Below are positions 5,110 through 12,151 of a stretch of DNA of 12,187 nucleotides, piece by piece. Position 1 is the stretch's first letter; each line of letters starts with the position of its first letter. The stretch is from Colimorpha sp045591485 (GTDB lineage: Bacteria; Bacteroidota; Bacteroidia; Bacteroidales; P3), in NCBI GenBank assembly GCA_045591485.1, contig JAZNSV010000177.1, positions 1 through 12,187 of the forward strand. The letters are read 5' to 3'. A program made the position numbers and the translations under genes. The notes under the pieces were generated by a model, which worked only from the letters and a program-made list of their open reading frames with translations, had not been told where the DNA came from and searched no databases.

Positions 5110-6009
5110 ATGCACATCAACCCCATTAAGCCTATCATCATGGGCGTTGTCCTGCTGTTCGCCGCATGCGGCGGTCCGCAGCAGCAAGCCTCCACAGCCG
5201 ACACCGTCACCGACGACTACGGCCGCACGGTGGTGGTGCCCACCACCCCGCAGCGTGTGGTCAGCCTCTCCCCTGCCGTCACCGAGATCGTGTTCGCCCT
5301 CGGCGCAGGCGACATCCTCGTGGGGCGCACCGACTTCTGCGAGTACCCGACCGAAGCGGCCAGTATACCTTCCGTCGGCGGCATCAGCAACCTCAACGTC
5401 GAGCGCATCGTCTCGCTGAGCCCCGACCTCGTCATCAGCGGCTCGATGGTGAGCAAGAAAGCAGCCGACCAGATGGACCAGATGGGCACACCCATGGTAT
5501 GCGTGATAGAGAAACCCAGCTTCGAAGCCCTCTACGACAACATCTCGGCCATAGGCCGCCTGGTGGGCAAAGAGCACGAGGCCGACTCATTGAATGCGTT
5601 GCTGCGCGAACGCGTCGATGCGTTAGACACAAACACCATCGCACAGTCGAGCGATCAAGCATTGCCGAAGGTCTACTATGTCGTGGGCTTCGGTGCCACG
5701 GGCAACTTCACAGCCGGAGGCAACACCTTCATCAGCGACATCATACGCATGGCCGGCGGACGCAACATAGCCGAGGACATCGACGGCTGGAGCTACAGCC
5801 TCGAAGCCCTGATGAAAGAAGACCCCGACTACATCATAGTGCGCCGCGAAGACTCGGCCGCCTTCTGCGGCATGAATCCCTACAACACCCTCAGCGCCGT
5901 GCGCAACGGCCATGTGATAGGCATCGTCAGCGGCACGCTGGACCTTCAGGTGCCCCGCAACATAGACGCCATTCTCTACCTCCGCCAGAGAATGAGAATT
6001 GAGAGTTGA
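5110..6009 (+). CDS. ABC transporter substrate-binding lipoprotein, BtuF-like (cobalamin or iron-chelate type)
   Basis: The 299-residue protein has a short lipoprotein signal (MGVVLLFAAC, Cys20 as the lipidated residue; Phe at -3 is slightly unusual). The mature part is a class III periplasmic-binding fold: DDYGRTVVVPTTPQRVVSLSPAVTEIVFALG opens the first lobe, the FCEYPTEAASIPSVGG and NLNVERIVSLSPDLVI segments resemble BtuF, and a second lobe begins near residue 185 (KVYYVVGFG). It should bind a metal chelate, possibly cobalamin or a siderophore, and deliver it to an inner-membrane permease and ATPase. Neither partner is in the window, so the substrate is unassigned and I give no symbol. The last five residues (MRIES) and the stop are read from heptamer repeat DNA, so the ancestral C-terminus may have been replaced. 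Confidence 0.83.
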   Translation: MHINPIKPIIMGVVLLFAACGGPQQQASTADTVTDDYGRTVVVPTTPQRVVSLSPAVTEIVFALGAGDILVGRTDFCEYPTEAASIPSVGGISNLNVERIVSLSPDLVISGSMVSKKAADQMDQMGTPMVCVIEKPSFEALYDNISAIGRLVGKEHEADSLNALLRERVDALDTNTIAQSSDQALPKVYYVVGFGATGNFTAGGNTFISDIIRMAGGRNIAEDIDGWSYSLEALMKEDPDYIIVRREDSAAFCGMNPYNTLSAVRNGHVIGIVSGTLDLQVPRNIDAILYLRQRMRIES

Positions 6010-6012
6010 AGA
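5992..6012 (+). repeat. Heptamer units forming the 3' end of the binding-protein gene
   Basis: ATGAGAA, TTGAGAG and TTGAAGA span the last five codons and the stop (6007-6009). They belong to the same unit family as 4999-5026, giving a 16-bp exact direct repeat on either side of the gene. Confidence 0.75.
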
Positions 6013-6042
6013 GTCGAAAAGTCGAAGAGTCGAAAAGTCGAA
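6011..6042 (+). repeat. Octamer array GAGTCGAA/AAGTCGAA, four units
   Basis: GAGTCGAA and AAGTCGAA alternate twice with a strict 8-bp period, starting 1 nt after the stop codon of the binding-protein gene. Confidence 0.85.
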
Positions 6043-6076
6043 TAGCTGTAAGCTGTGAGTTGTAATCTGTAAGTGG
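6043..6076 (+). repeat. Heptamer array TAAGCTG-like, about five units
   Basis: TAGCTG, TAAGCTG, TGAGTTG, TAATCTG and TAAGTGG follow the octamers directly. The last unit overlaps the 5' arm of the hairpin at 6071-6101. Confidence 0.65.
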
Positions 6077-6101
6077 GCTAATGCGGCCTGCGCAGCCACT
6101 T
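6071..6101 (+). terminator. Stem-loop between repeat arrays, possible terminator
   Basis: AAGTGG pairs with CCACTT (6096-6101) and an inner TGCG/CGCA stem closes a 5-nt loop; together they make a GC-rich hairpin of about 10-11 bp with internal mismatches. It lies after the binding-protein gene, but the sequence that follows is A-rich and not T-rich, so termination is uncertain. Confidence 0.35.
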
Positions 6102-6198
6102 AAAACTTAAAGCTCAAAGCTCAAAGCTTAAAACTTAAAGCTTAAAACCTAAAGCTTAAAACTTAAAGCTCAAAGCTCAAAACTTAAAACTTAAAGCT
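6101..6198 (+). repeat. Heptamer tandem array, 14 units
   Basis: Fourteen uninterrupted 7-bp units fill 98 bp: variants of TAAAGCT, TAAAACT, CAAAGCT and one TAAAACC, differing only at positions 1, 5 and 7. It ends 40 nt before the fklB ATG and makes up most of the intergenic space. This is the longest and most regular array in the window. Confidence 0.9.
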
Positions 6199-6238
6199 CA
6201 ACCTATCAACGAAAAAAACATCAACGAATAATCACAAC

Positions 6239-6847
6239 ATGGACAAACTCAGCTATGCATTGGGCCACAACATTGGCCACCAACTGATTGGAATGGGCTT
6301 GCAGAAGAGCCTGAACGTAGACGACTATGCCGCCGCCGTGCGCGACGTGCTCGAAGGGCGCCCCACGCAGATGGGCGACGCCGAGGTGCACCAGGTGCTG
6401 GAGCACTACTTCAGCGAGTTGGAAGAGCGCCAGCAGGCCGAGGCCGCCGAGCGCGGCAAGGCAGCACGCGCCGAGGGCGAAGCCTTCCTGGCCGAGAACA
6501 AGAAACGCGCCGACGTGGCGACCACCGCCAGCGGCCTGCAATACACGGTGCTGAAAGAAGGCACGGGCCGCCAGCCCAAGGCCAGCGACACCGTGCGCTG
6601 CCACTATGAGGGACGCCTCCTCGACGGCACGGTCTTCGACTCGAGCTACCGCCGCGGCGTGCCAGCCGACTTCGGCCTGCGCCAGGTCATCAGCGGATGG
6701 ACCGAAGGCGTGCAGCTGATGAAGGAAGGCGCAAAATACCGCTTCTTCATCCCCTACAACCTCGCCTACGGCGAGCACGGAGCCGGTGCCGACATACCAC
6801 CCTATGCCGCCCTCGTTTTCGACGTAGAACTCATCGAAGTGCTATGA
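6239..6847 (+). CDS. fklB: FKBP-type peptidyl-prolyl cis-trans isomerase, FklB-like
   Basis: The 202-residue protein catalyses cis-trans isomerisation of prolyl bonds. Residues about 1-80 form the helical FKBP N-terminal dimerisation domain, ending in a charged helix (ELEERQQAEAAERGKAARAEGEAF). The FKBP domain spans about 98-202. Binding-pocket residues are present: Tyr123 (CHYEG), Asp134 (FDSS), Val150-Ile151 and Trp154 (QVISGWTEG), and Tyr177 (LAYGEHGAG). There is no signal peptide or lipobox, so it is cytoplasmic like E. coli FklB (206 residues) and not periplasmic FkpA. The ATG at 6239 opens on SYALGHNIG, the usual start of the domain. Its stop overlaps the ATG of the phosphoesterase gene as ATGA, suggesting translational coupling. 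Confidence 0.92.
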   Translation: MDKLSYALGHNIGHQLIGMGLQKSLNVDDYAAAVRDVLEGRPTQMGDAEVHQVLEHYFSELEERQQAEAAERGKAARAEGEAFLAENKKRADVATTASGLQYTVLKEGTGRQPKASDTVRCHYEGRLLDGTVFDSSYRRGVPADFGLRQVISGWTEGVQLMKEGAKYRFFIPYNLAYGEHGAGADIPPYAALVFDVELIEVL

Positions 6848-7950
6848 TCGTCATACTGCTGGCGGTGCTCGTGGCAGCAGCATACGTGGGGTGGCATCTG
6901 TGGATGCTGCCCCCCGTTGCCATCGGACTGCGATGGCTGCTGCCGACAGCCGAAGCGCTGTGCATCGGATTGGCCGTGCTGTCGCTCACGCGATACCTCG
7001 ACCAACTGCCCATGGGGCTGGCGCGCTTCACATACAACGTGGGCAACAAGTCGCTCATCGTGCTGCTCTACCTGCTGATGTTTTTCGTCGTGGCCGACCT
7101 GCTGCGGCTGGTGCACGTGCTGCCCACGGCATGGCTGCGCGACAACTGGTGGACCACCGGCGCACTGCTGGCACTGCTGGCGGCGGTGTTCGTATACGGA
7201 AGCCTGCACTATCGCGACAAACAGCGCGTGGAGATGGAAGTGGAGAGTGGAAAATGGAAAGTGGAAAGTAAAAGTGGACAGAAGAAAGTTCGTCTTGTGG
7301 CTGTGAGCGACCTGCACCTGGGCTACCACAACCGACGCAAAGAACTCGGCCGGTGGGTCGACATCATCAACGCCGAACACCCCGACGCCGTGCTTATAGC
7401 AGGCGATGTCGTCGACCGTTCGTTGCGGCCTCTGCTGGCCGAAGACATGGCCGCCGAGCTGCGCCGCATCGAGGCTCCGGTCTATGCCTGCCTGGGCAAC
7501 CACGAATACTACGCCGACTACTACACGCCCGGCGAAGTGGAGCGGTTCTTCGCCGACGCCGGCATCGTGCTGCTGCGCGACTCTGTGGCCGCCACACCCT
7601 TCGGCACCATCATCGGACGCGACGACCGGTCCAATCGCCGCCGCCTCGGCATCAGGCAAATAAAAGAAAAATATTCGGTTCCCGACACCCAATTCACCAT
7701 ACTCCTCGACCACCAGCCCTACCACCTCGAAGAGGCCGAAGCCGCAGGCATAGACCTGCAGGTGAGCGGCCACACGCACCGCGGCCAGGTATGGCCGTTG
7801 TCGTGGGTGACCGACGCCGTGTACGAATGCTCGTGGGGCAGCCTGCGCAAGGGCAACACCCAATACTACATCAGCTCCGGCCTCGGCATCTGGGGCGCAA
7901 AATACCGCATCGGCACTCAGTCGGAATACGTGGTGATTACGGTTGGGTGA
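6844..7950 (+). CDS. Membrane-anchored calcineurin-like metallophosphoesterase
   Basis: The 368-residue protein has four predicted N-terminal membrane segments (about 1-20, 33-50, 70-92, 104-121) and a cytosolic-type metallophosphoesterase domain (about 148-367) of the YkuE/YaeI kind. The dinuclear-metal ligands appear in order: Asp156 and His158 (SDLHLG), Asp188 (GDVVD), Asn219-His220 (GNHE), His290 (LDHQPY), and His310 and His312 (SGHTHRGQ). Some relatives cleave UDP-diacylglucosamine in lipid A synthesis; the substrate here is not decidable from sequence. I start at 6844 because it overlaps the fklB stop as ATGA and opens on a membrane segment; the frame is open to 6697 within fklB. Residues about 129-144, between the last membrane segment and the catalytic domain, are encoded by heptamer repeat DNA. 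The 3' end overlaps the convergent acyltransferase gene by 34 bp. Confidence 0.9.
   Translation: MIVILLAVLVAAAYVGWHLWMLPPVAIGLRWLLPTAEALCIGLAVLSLTRYLDQLPMGLARFTYNVGNKSLIVLLYLLMFFVVADLLRLVHVLPTAWLRDNWWTTGALLALLAAVFVYGSLHYRDKQRVEMEVESGKWKVESKSGQKKVRLVAVSDLHLGYHNRRKELGRWVDIINAEHPDAVLIAGDVVDRSLRPLLAEDMAAELRRIEAPVYACLGNHEYYADYYTPGEVERFFADAGIVLLRDSVAATPFGTIIGRDDRSNRRRLGIRQIKEKYSVPDTQFTILLDHQPYHLEEAEAAGIDLQVSGHTHRGQVWPLSWVTDAVYECSWGSLRKGNTQYYISSGLGIWGAKYRIGTQSEYVVITVG
7229..7274 (+). repeat. Heptamer repeat inside the phosphoesterase gene
   Basis: GTGGAGA (7229-7235 and 7240-7246), GTGGAAA (7247-7253), ATGGAAA, GTGGAAA and GTAAAAG follow in register. The run encodes the low-complexity, charged linker VESGKWKVESK. 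The unit type matches the intergenic heptamers of this window, not ordinary coding DNA. Confidence 0.75.
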
Positions 7951-9314
7951 ATGGTGCGCAGAAACCAGTAGCGGAGGTTGGCGACAACATCGCGCAAGAA
8001 AGAGACAAACGGAGCTGCGAGGCGCGCGCCAACAACAACTATGGCGACAGCCACAAGGCCGTACCAAGCGCCGAGCGGCAGCAGTGAGTCCATCCAGGCA
8101 CCCCGGGTGGCGGCCATGACGATACCTATTACCAAAGCATAAACAATCGACCCAAAGAAACGCACGCCCCAGTTGAAAGAGCTGCGGAACTGCGGGTCGG
8201 CCACTCGCGGCTTGACCATCAGGTGTGTGGGTATCAACGGCAGCGGATAGCAGAGCAAGGCAAAAAGGGCTATCATACGCAGTGGACGGCAGACGACGGC
8301 CACCGCCAGCGCGAGCAAAACGGCCAGTGTGGCCGTCAATGTGGCCGCGAGGCTCCAGTGTTCGGCAACAACCTTCTCCCCTATCTTGTATCTGCGGCAC
8401 AGGGCCTGAAACTTTCCACTTTTTTCCATCTGCCGGGCGAACTCCTCGGGATCGCTTTCGGCCAGCGCGTCGAGACGACGTGCTATCTGCTGCCGCACGA
8501 CGAAGCGGTTCCAGGCGTTGCTGGGCAGGCCCTGCTGGCGGCGCAGAGCGCGGTTCTGCATATTGCAGAGGGTGAGGATGCGGTCGTAGCAGTCGCCGAG
8601 GGCTGGGGTCTGCTCGGTTCGTATGTCGTGCATCAAAGGAAGTAGCGACGAGAAAAGTGCATCGCGCATCTGGTTGAGGGCCAGCGGCTCGTTGGCGCGG
8701 TAGGTGTCCATGAAAGGCTGCACCGCGATGGGACGGCCGATATTGACCACGAGGTTGGCATACGGGCGCTCGTATTCGTCGAAGTCGATGCCAGTTGGCA
8801 CAATATAGAGCGGACGCTGGCCGAGGGCGAGTTGCGCTTCGCCTGCTATGCGGAACATTCCCTTGCCCATATTGAGCAGGTGGTGGCGGTTGTTGTGGCG
8901 TCCTTCGGCCATGAGGCACAGCGGGTAACCGTCGAGGAGCACATCGCGGCAGCGGTCGAAAATCTCCTGGTTGCGACCAAGCTGCTGCTGTCCGTCTCGG
9001 ATGCGGTAGACGGGCATAATCTTCAGGAAAGTCAGTATGCAGCGCAGAGTCGGGTTGTTGAAGAGGTCGGCGCGGGCAAGGAATACGGGTGGTTTCGGCG
9101 CAAAGCAGAGCACAGCAAGAGGCTCCATCAGTGCCTGCTGGTGGCAGGGAGCTATGATATAGGAACCGTCGGCGGGAAGATTTTCCATACCACGCACGAC
9201 GAAGTTGCGATAGTGGCAACGAAAACCGAACTGCACCAGCGGCGAGAGAAGGTTGTAGAGCGGGTCGTTGTCTTGAATGGCCCTACGGAGCTTGTTGTCA
9301 GATGTTTCACCCAT
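7917..9314 (-). CDS. PlsC-like acyltransferase with C-terminal membrane domain
   Basis: The 465-residue protein resembles 1-acyl-sn-glycerol-3-phosphate acyltransferases, which transfer an acyl chain to lysophosphatidate or a related acceptor at the inner membrane. The acyltransferase part is about 35-230: CHQQALMEPLA (57-67) holds the position of the catalytic His motif, FLARADLFNNP (78-88) is block II, MAEGRHNN (135-142) is block III (EG, usually FPEGT), and YIVPTGID (170-177) is block IV. The His motif is His58 plus Glu64, six residues apart, instead of His-x4-Asp. A soluble segment (about 235-318) and four membrane segments (about 322-341, 346-362, 386-402, 411-430) follow, which single-domain PlsC lacks. 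It is transcribed alone from a -7 box 25 nt upstream, divergent from the symporter gene. The acceptor is unknown, hence no symbol. Confidence 0.82.
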   Translation of the reverse strand: MGETSDNKLRRAIQDNDPLYNLLSPLVQFGFRCHYRNFVVRGMENLPADGSYIIAPCHQQALMEPLAVLCFAPKPPVFLARADLFNNPTLRCILTFLKIMPVYRIRDGQQQLGRNQEIFDRCRDVLLDGYPLCLMAEGRHNNRHHLLNMGKGMFRIAGEAQLALGQRPLYIVPTGIDFDEYERPYANLVVNIGRPIAVQPFMDTYRANEPLALNQMRDALFSSLLPLMHDIRTEQTPALGDCYDRILTLCNMQNRALRRQQGLPSNAWNRFVVRQQIARRLDALAESDPEEFARQMEKSGKFQALCRRYKIGEKVVAEHWSLAATLTATLAVLLALAVAVVCRPLRMIALFALLCYPLPLIPTHLMVKPRVADPQFRSSFNWGVRFFGSIVYALVIGIVMAATRGAWMDSLLPLGAWYGLVAVAIVVVGARLAAPFVSFLRDVVANLRYWFLRTIHPTVITTYSD

Positions 9315-9338
9315 ACATCAAGAATAAAATGTGATGTG

Positions 9339-9346
9339 CAAATATA
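9339..9346 (-). promoter_or_regulatory. -7 element for the acyltransferase gene
   Basis: On the minus strand this reads TATATTTG followed by CA, an exact TAnnTTTG match. Expected leader length is about 18 nt to the ATG at 9314. No clear -33 TTTG is found at the standard distance. On the opposite strand, between here and 9413, I see no equally good element for the symporter gene. Confidence 0.55.
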
Positions 9347-9412
9347 CTAAAATTTATTTATAGACGTTATTTACACCAAAAAAAGTATCAACACAATAAT
9401 AGTTTCTGATAG

Positions 9413-10816
9413 ATGACTTCGTTTGCAGACCTTTCATCATGGGCATGGCTCATACAGTTTTTCATCATTGTTGTGGCGTTGCTGGTGGCCAATGTGGTGC
9501 GGTGCAATGTGCCGCTCTTCAGGCGCAGCCTGCTGCCATCGGCATTGCTGGCGGGTTTGATTATCCTATGCCTCAAGCCGCTGGACATTTTCAACACACT
9601 CGTCGACAAGCACGCCATGGAGATTATCACCTACCATGCGCTGGGTCTCGGATTTGTGGCCATGGCCTTGAAGAACAAAAAAATCAAGAGCGCCACAACA
9701 ACGATGAAAGTGGTGGAGACGGGAGCAGTAACTGCAAGCACCTACATACTGCAGGGACTGGTGGGACTGGCGGTCACAGTGCCGCTGTTCCTGCTCTGGA
9801 AAGGCCACGACTTCTTTTATGCCGCCGGACTGCTTCTGCCGATGGGCTACGGACAAGGACCCGGACAGGCACTGAATTTCGGCGTCACCTTCGCCTCATG
9901 GGCCGAGGGTCAGGGACTGGTGTTCCATGGCTCGGACTTCGGACTGAGCATTGCCGCCATCGGTTTCATCGTGGGCAGCCTGGTGGGGGTGGTGTATATG
10001 AATATCCTGCGGCGCAAAGGCAAGCTGAAGGTTGCCGCCAACACAGAGAACCAAGCCAACACCTTGGCCGACTATGAATCTAACGGCGAAATACCGCACT
10101 CGGAGTCGATAGACAAGATGACCGTACAGCTGAGCCTCGTGCTTCTCGTCTATGGACTGGTGTTCATGCTGATGTATGGTGTGCAACAGCTCGACCTTGG
10201 CCAGTTCGGAGTCAAGACCCTCAAGCCGCTCGTGTGGGGTTTCAACTTCCTCTGGGGCACGCTGATCGGTGTCCTGGTGCGTTGGATTATCGGACGTCTG
10301 CGCAAGACCCATATCATGCAGCGCGAATATATCAACAACCACTACTTGGACCGCATAGCCGGCACATGCTTCGACGTGATGATTGTGGCCGGCACAGCCG
10401 CCATCGACATGGGCAACCTGCGCGGAATGTGGCTGCCGCTCATATTGGTGTGCGTCCTCGGCGCCGTGGCCACATTCTGGTTCGTGCTGCGCTGCTGCAA
10501 AAAGCTCTATCCCGACTACCAGTACGAGGGCTTCTTCGCCATGTTCGGCATGCTTACGGGCACCGCGAGCAACGGCATGATACTGCTGCGCGAAATAGAC
10601 CCGCGCTTCGAAACGCCCGCCGCAAACAACCTTGTGTTGCAGACCATACCGGCACTCGCATTCGGTTTCCCGGTACTGCTCCTGATGGGATTCGCCCCGC
10701 AGAGCCTCACCAACACGCTCATCACTATTGGCGTCATGGTTGTGGCACTGACACTGTTTGCCATCTTTATTTTCCGCAAAAAGAAATCAAAAAACAGCAA
10801 AAAACATGAGAAATAA
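9413..10816 (+). CDS. ESS-family sodium:solute (glutamate-type) symporter
   Basis: The 467-residue inner-membrane protein is strongly hydrophobic, with about 10-12 membrane segments (for example 12-29, 40-55, 72-87, 108-128, 176-197, 238-256, 274-293, 340-360, 407-427, 433-455). Two glycine-rich re-entrant-like motifs mark the inverted halves: GYGQGPGQALNFG (145-157) and MLTGTASNGMILLREIDP (380-397), at the places where GltS has SGGHGTG and its second-half counterpart. It should take up glutamate or a related anion with sodium, but many members are untested and the hydrophilic loop at about 200-235 and the length exceed E. coli GltS (401). The tail is very basic (RKKKSKNSKKHEK). It overlaps the next gene by 11 nt. 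Confidence 0.82.
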   Translation: MTSFADLSSWAWLIQFFIIVVALLVANVVRCNVPLFRRSLLPSALLAGLIILCLKPLDIFNTLVDKHAMEIITYHALGLGFVAMALKNKKIKSATTTMKVVETGAVTASTYILQGLVGLAVTVPLFLLWKGHDFFYAAGLLLPMGYGQGPGQALNFGVTFASWAEGQGLVFHGSDFGLSIAAIGFIVGSLVGVVYMNILRRKGKLKVAANTENQANTLADYESNGEIPHSESIDKMTVQLSLVLLVYGLVFMLMYGVQQLDLGQFGVKTLKPLVWGFNFLWGTLIGVLVRWIIGRLRKTHIMQREYINNHYLDRIAGTCFDVMIVAGTAAIDMGNLRGMWLPLILVCVLGAVATFWFVLRCCKKLYPDYQYEGFFAMFGMLTGTASNGMILLREIDPRFETPAANNLVLQTIPALAFGFPVLLLMGFAPQSLTNTLITIGVMVVALTLFAIFIFRKKKSKNSKKHEK

Positions 10817-12149
10817 CATTATCCTTGCCATCCTGCTTATAGCATGTCCCATCGCCTCTCTCGGACAAGACACAACAAAACACGTCCGCAAAGGGTGGAC
10901 ATTCGGTGTGCTGCCCAGCGTGGCATTCGATGCCGACTTAGGCTTCCAGTATGGCGCGCTGACCAACATCTACTACTTCGGCGACGGCAGCACCTACCCC
11001 GAATACCTGCACTCGTTCTACGCCGAGGCGGCATATACCACCAAGCACTTCGGCCTCTTCCGCTTCAGCTACGACTCGAAATACCTCATCCCCAAGCACC
11101 GTCTCAGCGTCCACATCACCTACCTGCCCGACCAGATGTGCGACTTCTACGGCTTCAACGGCTACCAAAGCAACTACAACGTAGCCTATTCATCGCAGGA
11201 CGATCCGGCCTATATATCGCGTGCATACTATAAATATCATCGTGACCTCTTCCGCTTCAGCGCCGACCTGCAAGGCAACATTGTGGGCAACCTCCATTGG
11301 AACGCCGGCCTCGGCTTGCTGCACTTCAACGTGGGCTCTGTGGATATCGACCGCCTCAACTCCTACACCAAGAACGAGGAAAAATGGCTGCCTGACACAA
11401 TGACCCTCTTCGACCACTATGTGCAGAACGGATACATACGCGCCGACGAAGCACAAGGCGGTTTTCATCCCTACCTGCACGGAGGTGTCACCTACGACAC
11501 ACGCGACCGCCAGCAGAACCCCACACGCGGCATACATGCCGACGCCTTCCTTACCTATTATGCTGGACTGGGAAATATGGAGGCCTACAACAACCTCAAA
11601 CTCAACCTCGGCTTCCGGCAATACCTCTCGCTCTATACCGACCGCCTCATACTGGCCTACCGCCTCGGTGCACAACTCAACATGGCAGGCGACTGTCCCT
11701 TCTACCTCAACACCTACCTCAACCAGCTCTACATGCAGCGCGTGATTTACGAAGGCCTGGGCGGCGCCAACTCGGTGCGCGGCATCATGCGCAACCGCAT
11801 CCTCGCCCCCGGCGTAGCCTTCGCCAATATTGAGCTGCGCACACGCGTGGCCAGCCTCAAAGTGGGGAAAAATATGTTCTACCTCGGCCTTGTGCCTTTC
11901 CTCGATGCCGGTATGGTGGTGCAGCCCTACCGCCGCGTAGAGGCCGACCCGCACCTGGGCACACCCATTGCTGACGACGAGACCGACCTGGACAACCCGC
12001 TATACAATCCCCACCTCGGTGGCGGACTGGGCCTCAAGGTGGCCATGAACGACAACTTCGTCCTCAGCGTCGACTGGGCCACAGCCTTCGACAAGCAGGA
12101 CAACGGCAAATTCAGCAACCTCTACATCAAGATGGGGTATATGTTTTAA
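10806..12149 (+). CDS. Outer-membrane beta-barrel protein of the Omp85 superfamily (barrel only, no POTRA)
   Basis: The 447-residue protein begins with a signal peptide (hydrophobic core IILAILLIACPIA, likely cut after Gly20, SLG before QD). The rest is alternating amphipathic strands rich in Tyr and aromatic girdle residues, ending in Phe (MGYMF), the usual terminus of a barrel recognised by BamA. GGANSVRGI (319-327) carries the VRG tip of the Omp85/surface-antigen family loop 6, and GLGLKVAMNDNFVLSVDWATAF (408-429) resembles the last strands. About 425 mature residues is enough for a 16-strand barrel but leaves no room for POTRA domains. I start at 10806, inside the symporter gene, because this gives a clean signal peptide; the frame extends to 10758. 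Coupling to the symporter suggests an outer-membrane partner role, which is inference. Confidence 0.85.
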   Translation: MRNNIILAILLIACPIASLGQDTTKHVRKGWTFGVLPSVAFDADLGFQYGALTNIYYFGDGSTYPEYLHSFYAEAAYTTKHFGLFRFSYDSKYLIPKHRLSVHITYLPDQMCDFYGFNGYQSNYNVAYSSQDDPAYISRAYYKYHRDLFRFSADLQGNIVGNLHWNAGLGLLHFNVGSVDIDRLNSYTKNEEKWLPDTMTLFDHYVQNGYIRADEAQGGFHPYLHGGVTYDTRDRQQNPTRGIHADAFLTYYAGLGNMEAYNNLKLNLGFRQYLSLYTDRLILAYRLGAQLNMAGDCPFYLNTYLNQLYMQRVIYEGLGGANSVRGIMRNRILAPGVAFANIELRTRVASLKVGKNMFYLGLVPFLDAGMVVQPYRRVEADPHLGTPIADDETDLDNPLYNPHLGGGLGLKVAMNDNFVLSVDWATAFDKQDNGKFSNLYIKMGYMF

Positions 12150-12151
12150 TA

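Noticed and set aside
6802..9219. 805-codon minus-strand ORF across the phosphoesterase and acyltransferase genes
   Set aside because: It spans two well-supported genes in a different frame, is rich in Arg, Pro and His without any domain, and crosses the heptamer repeat. It is a shadow of codon bias.
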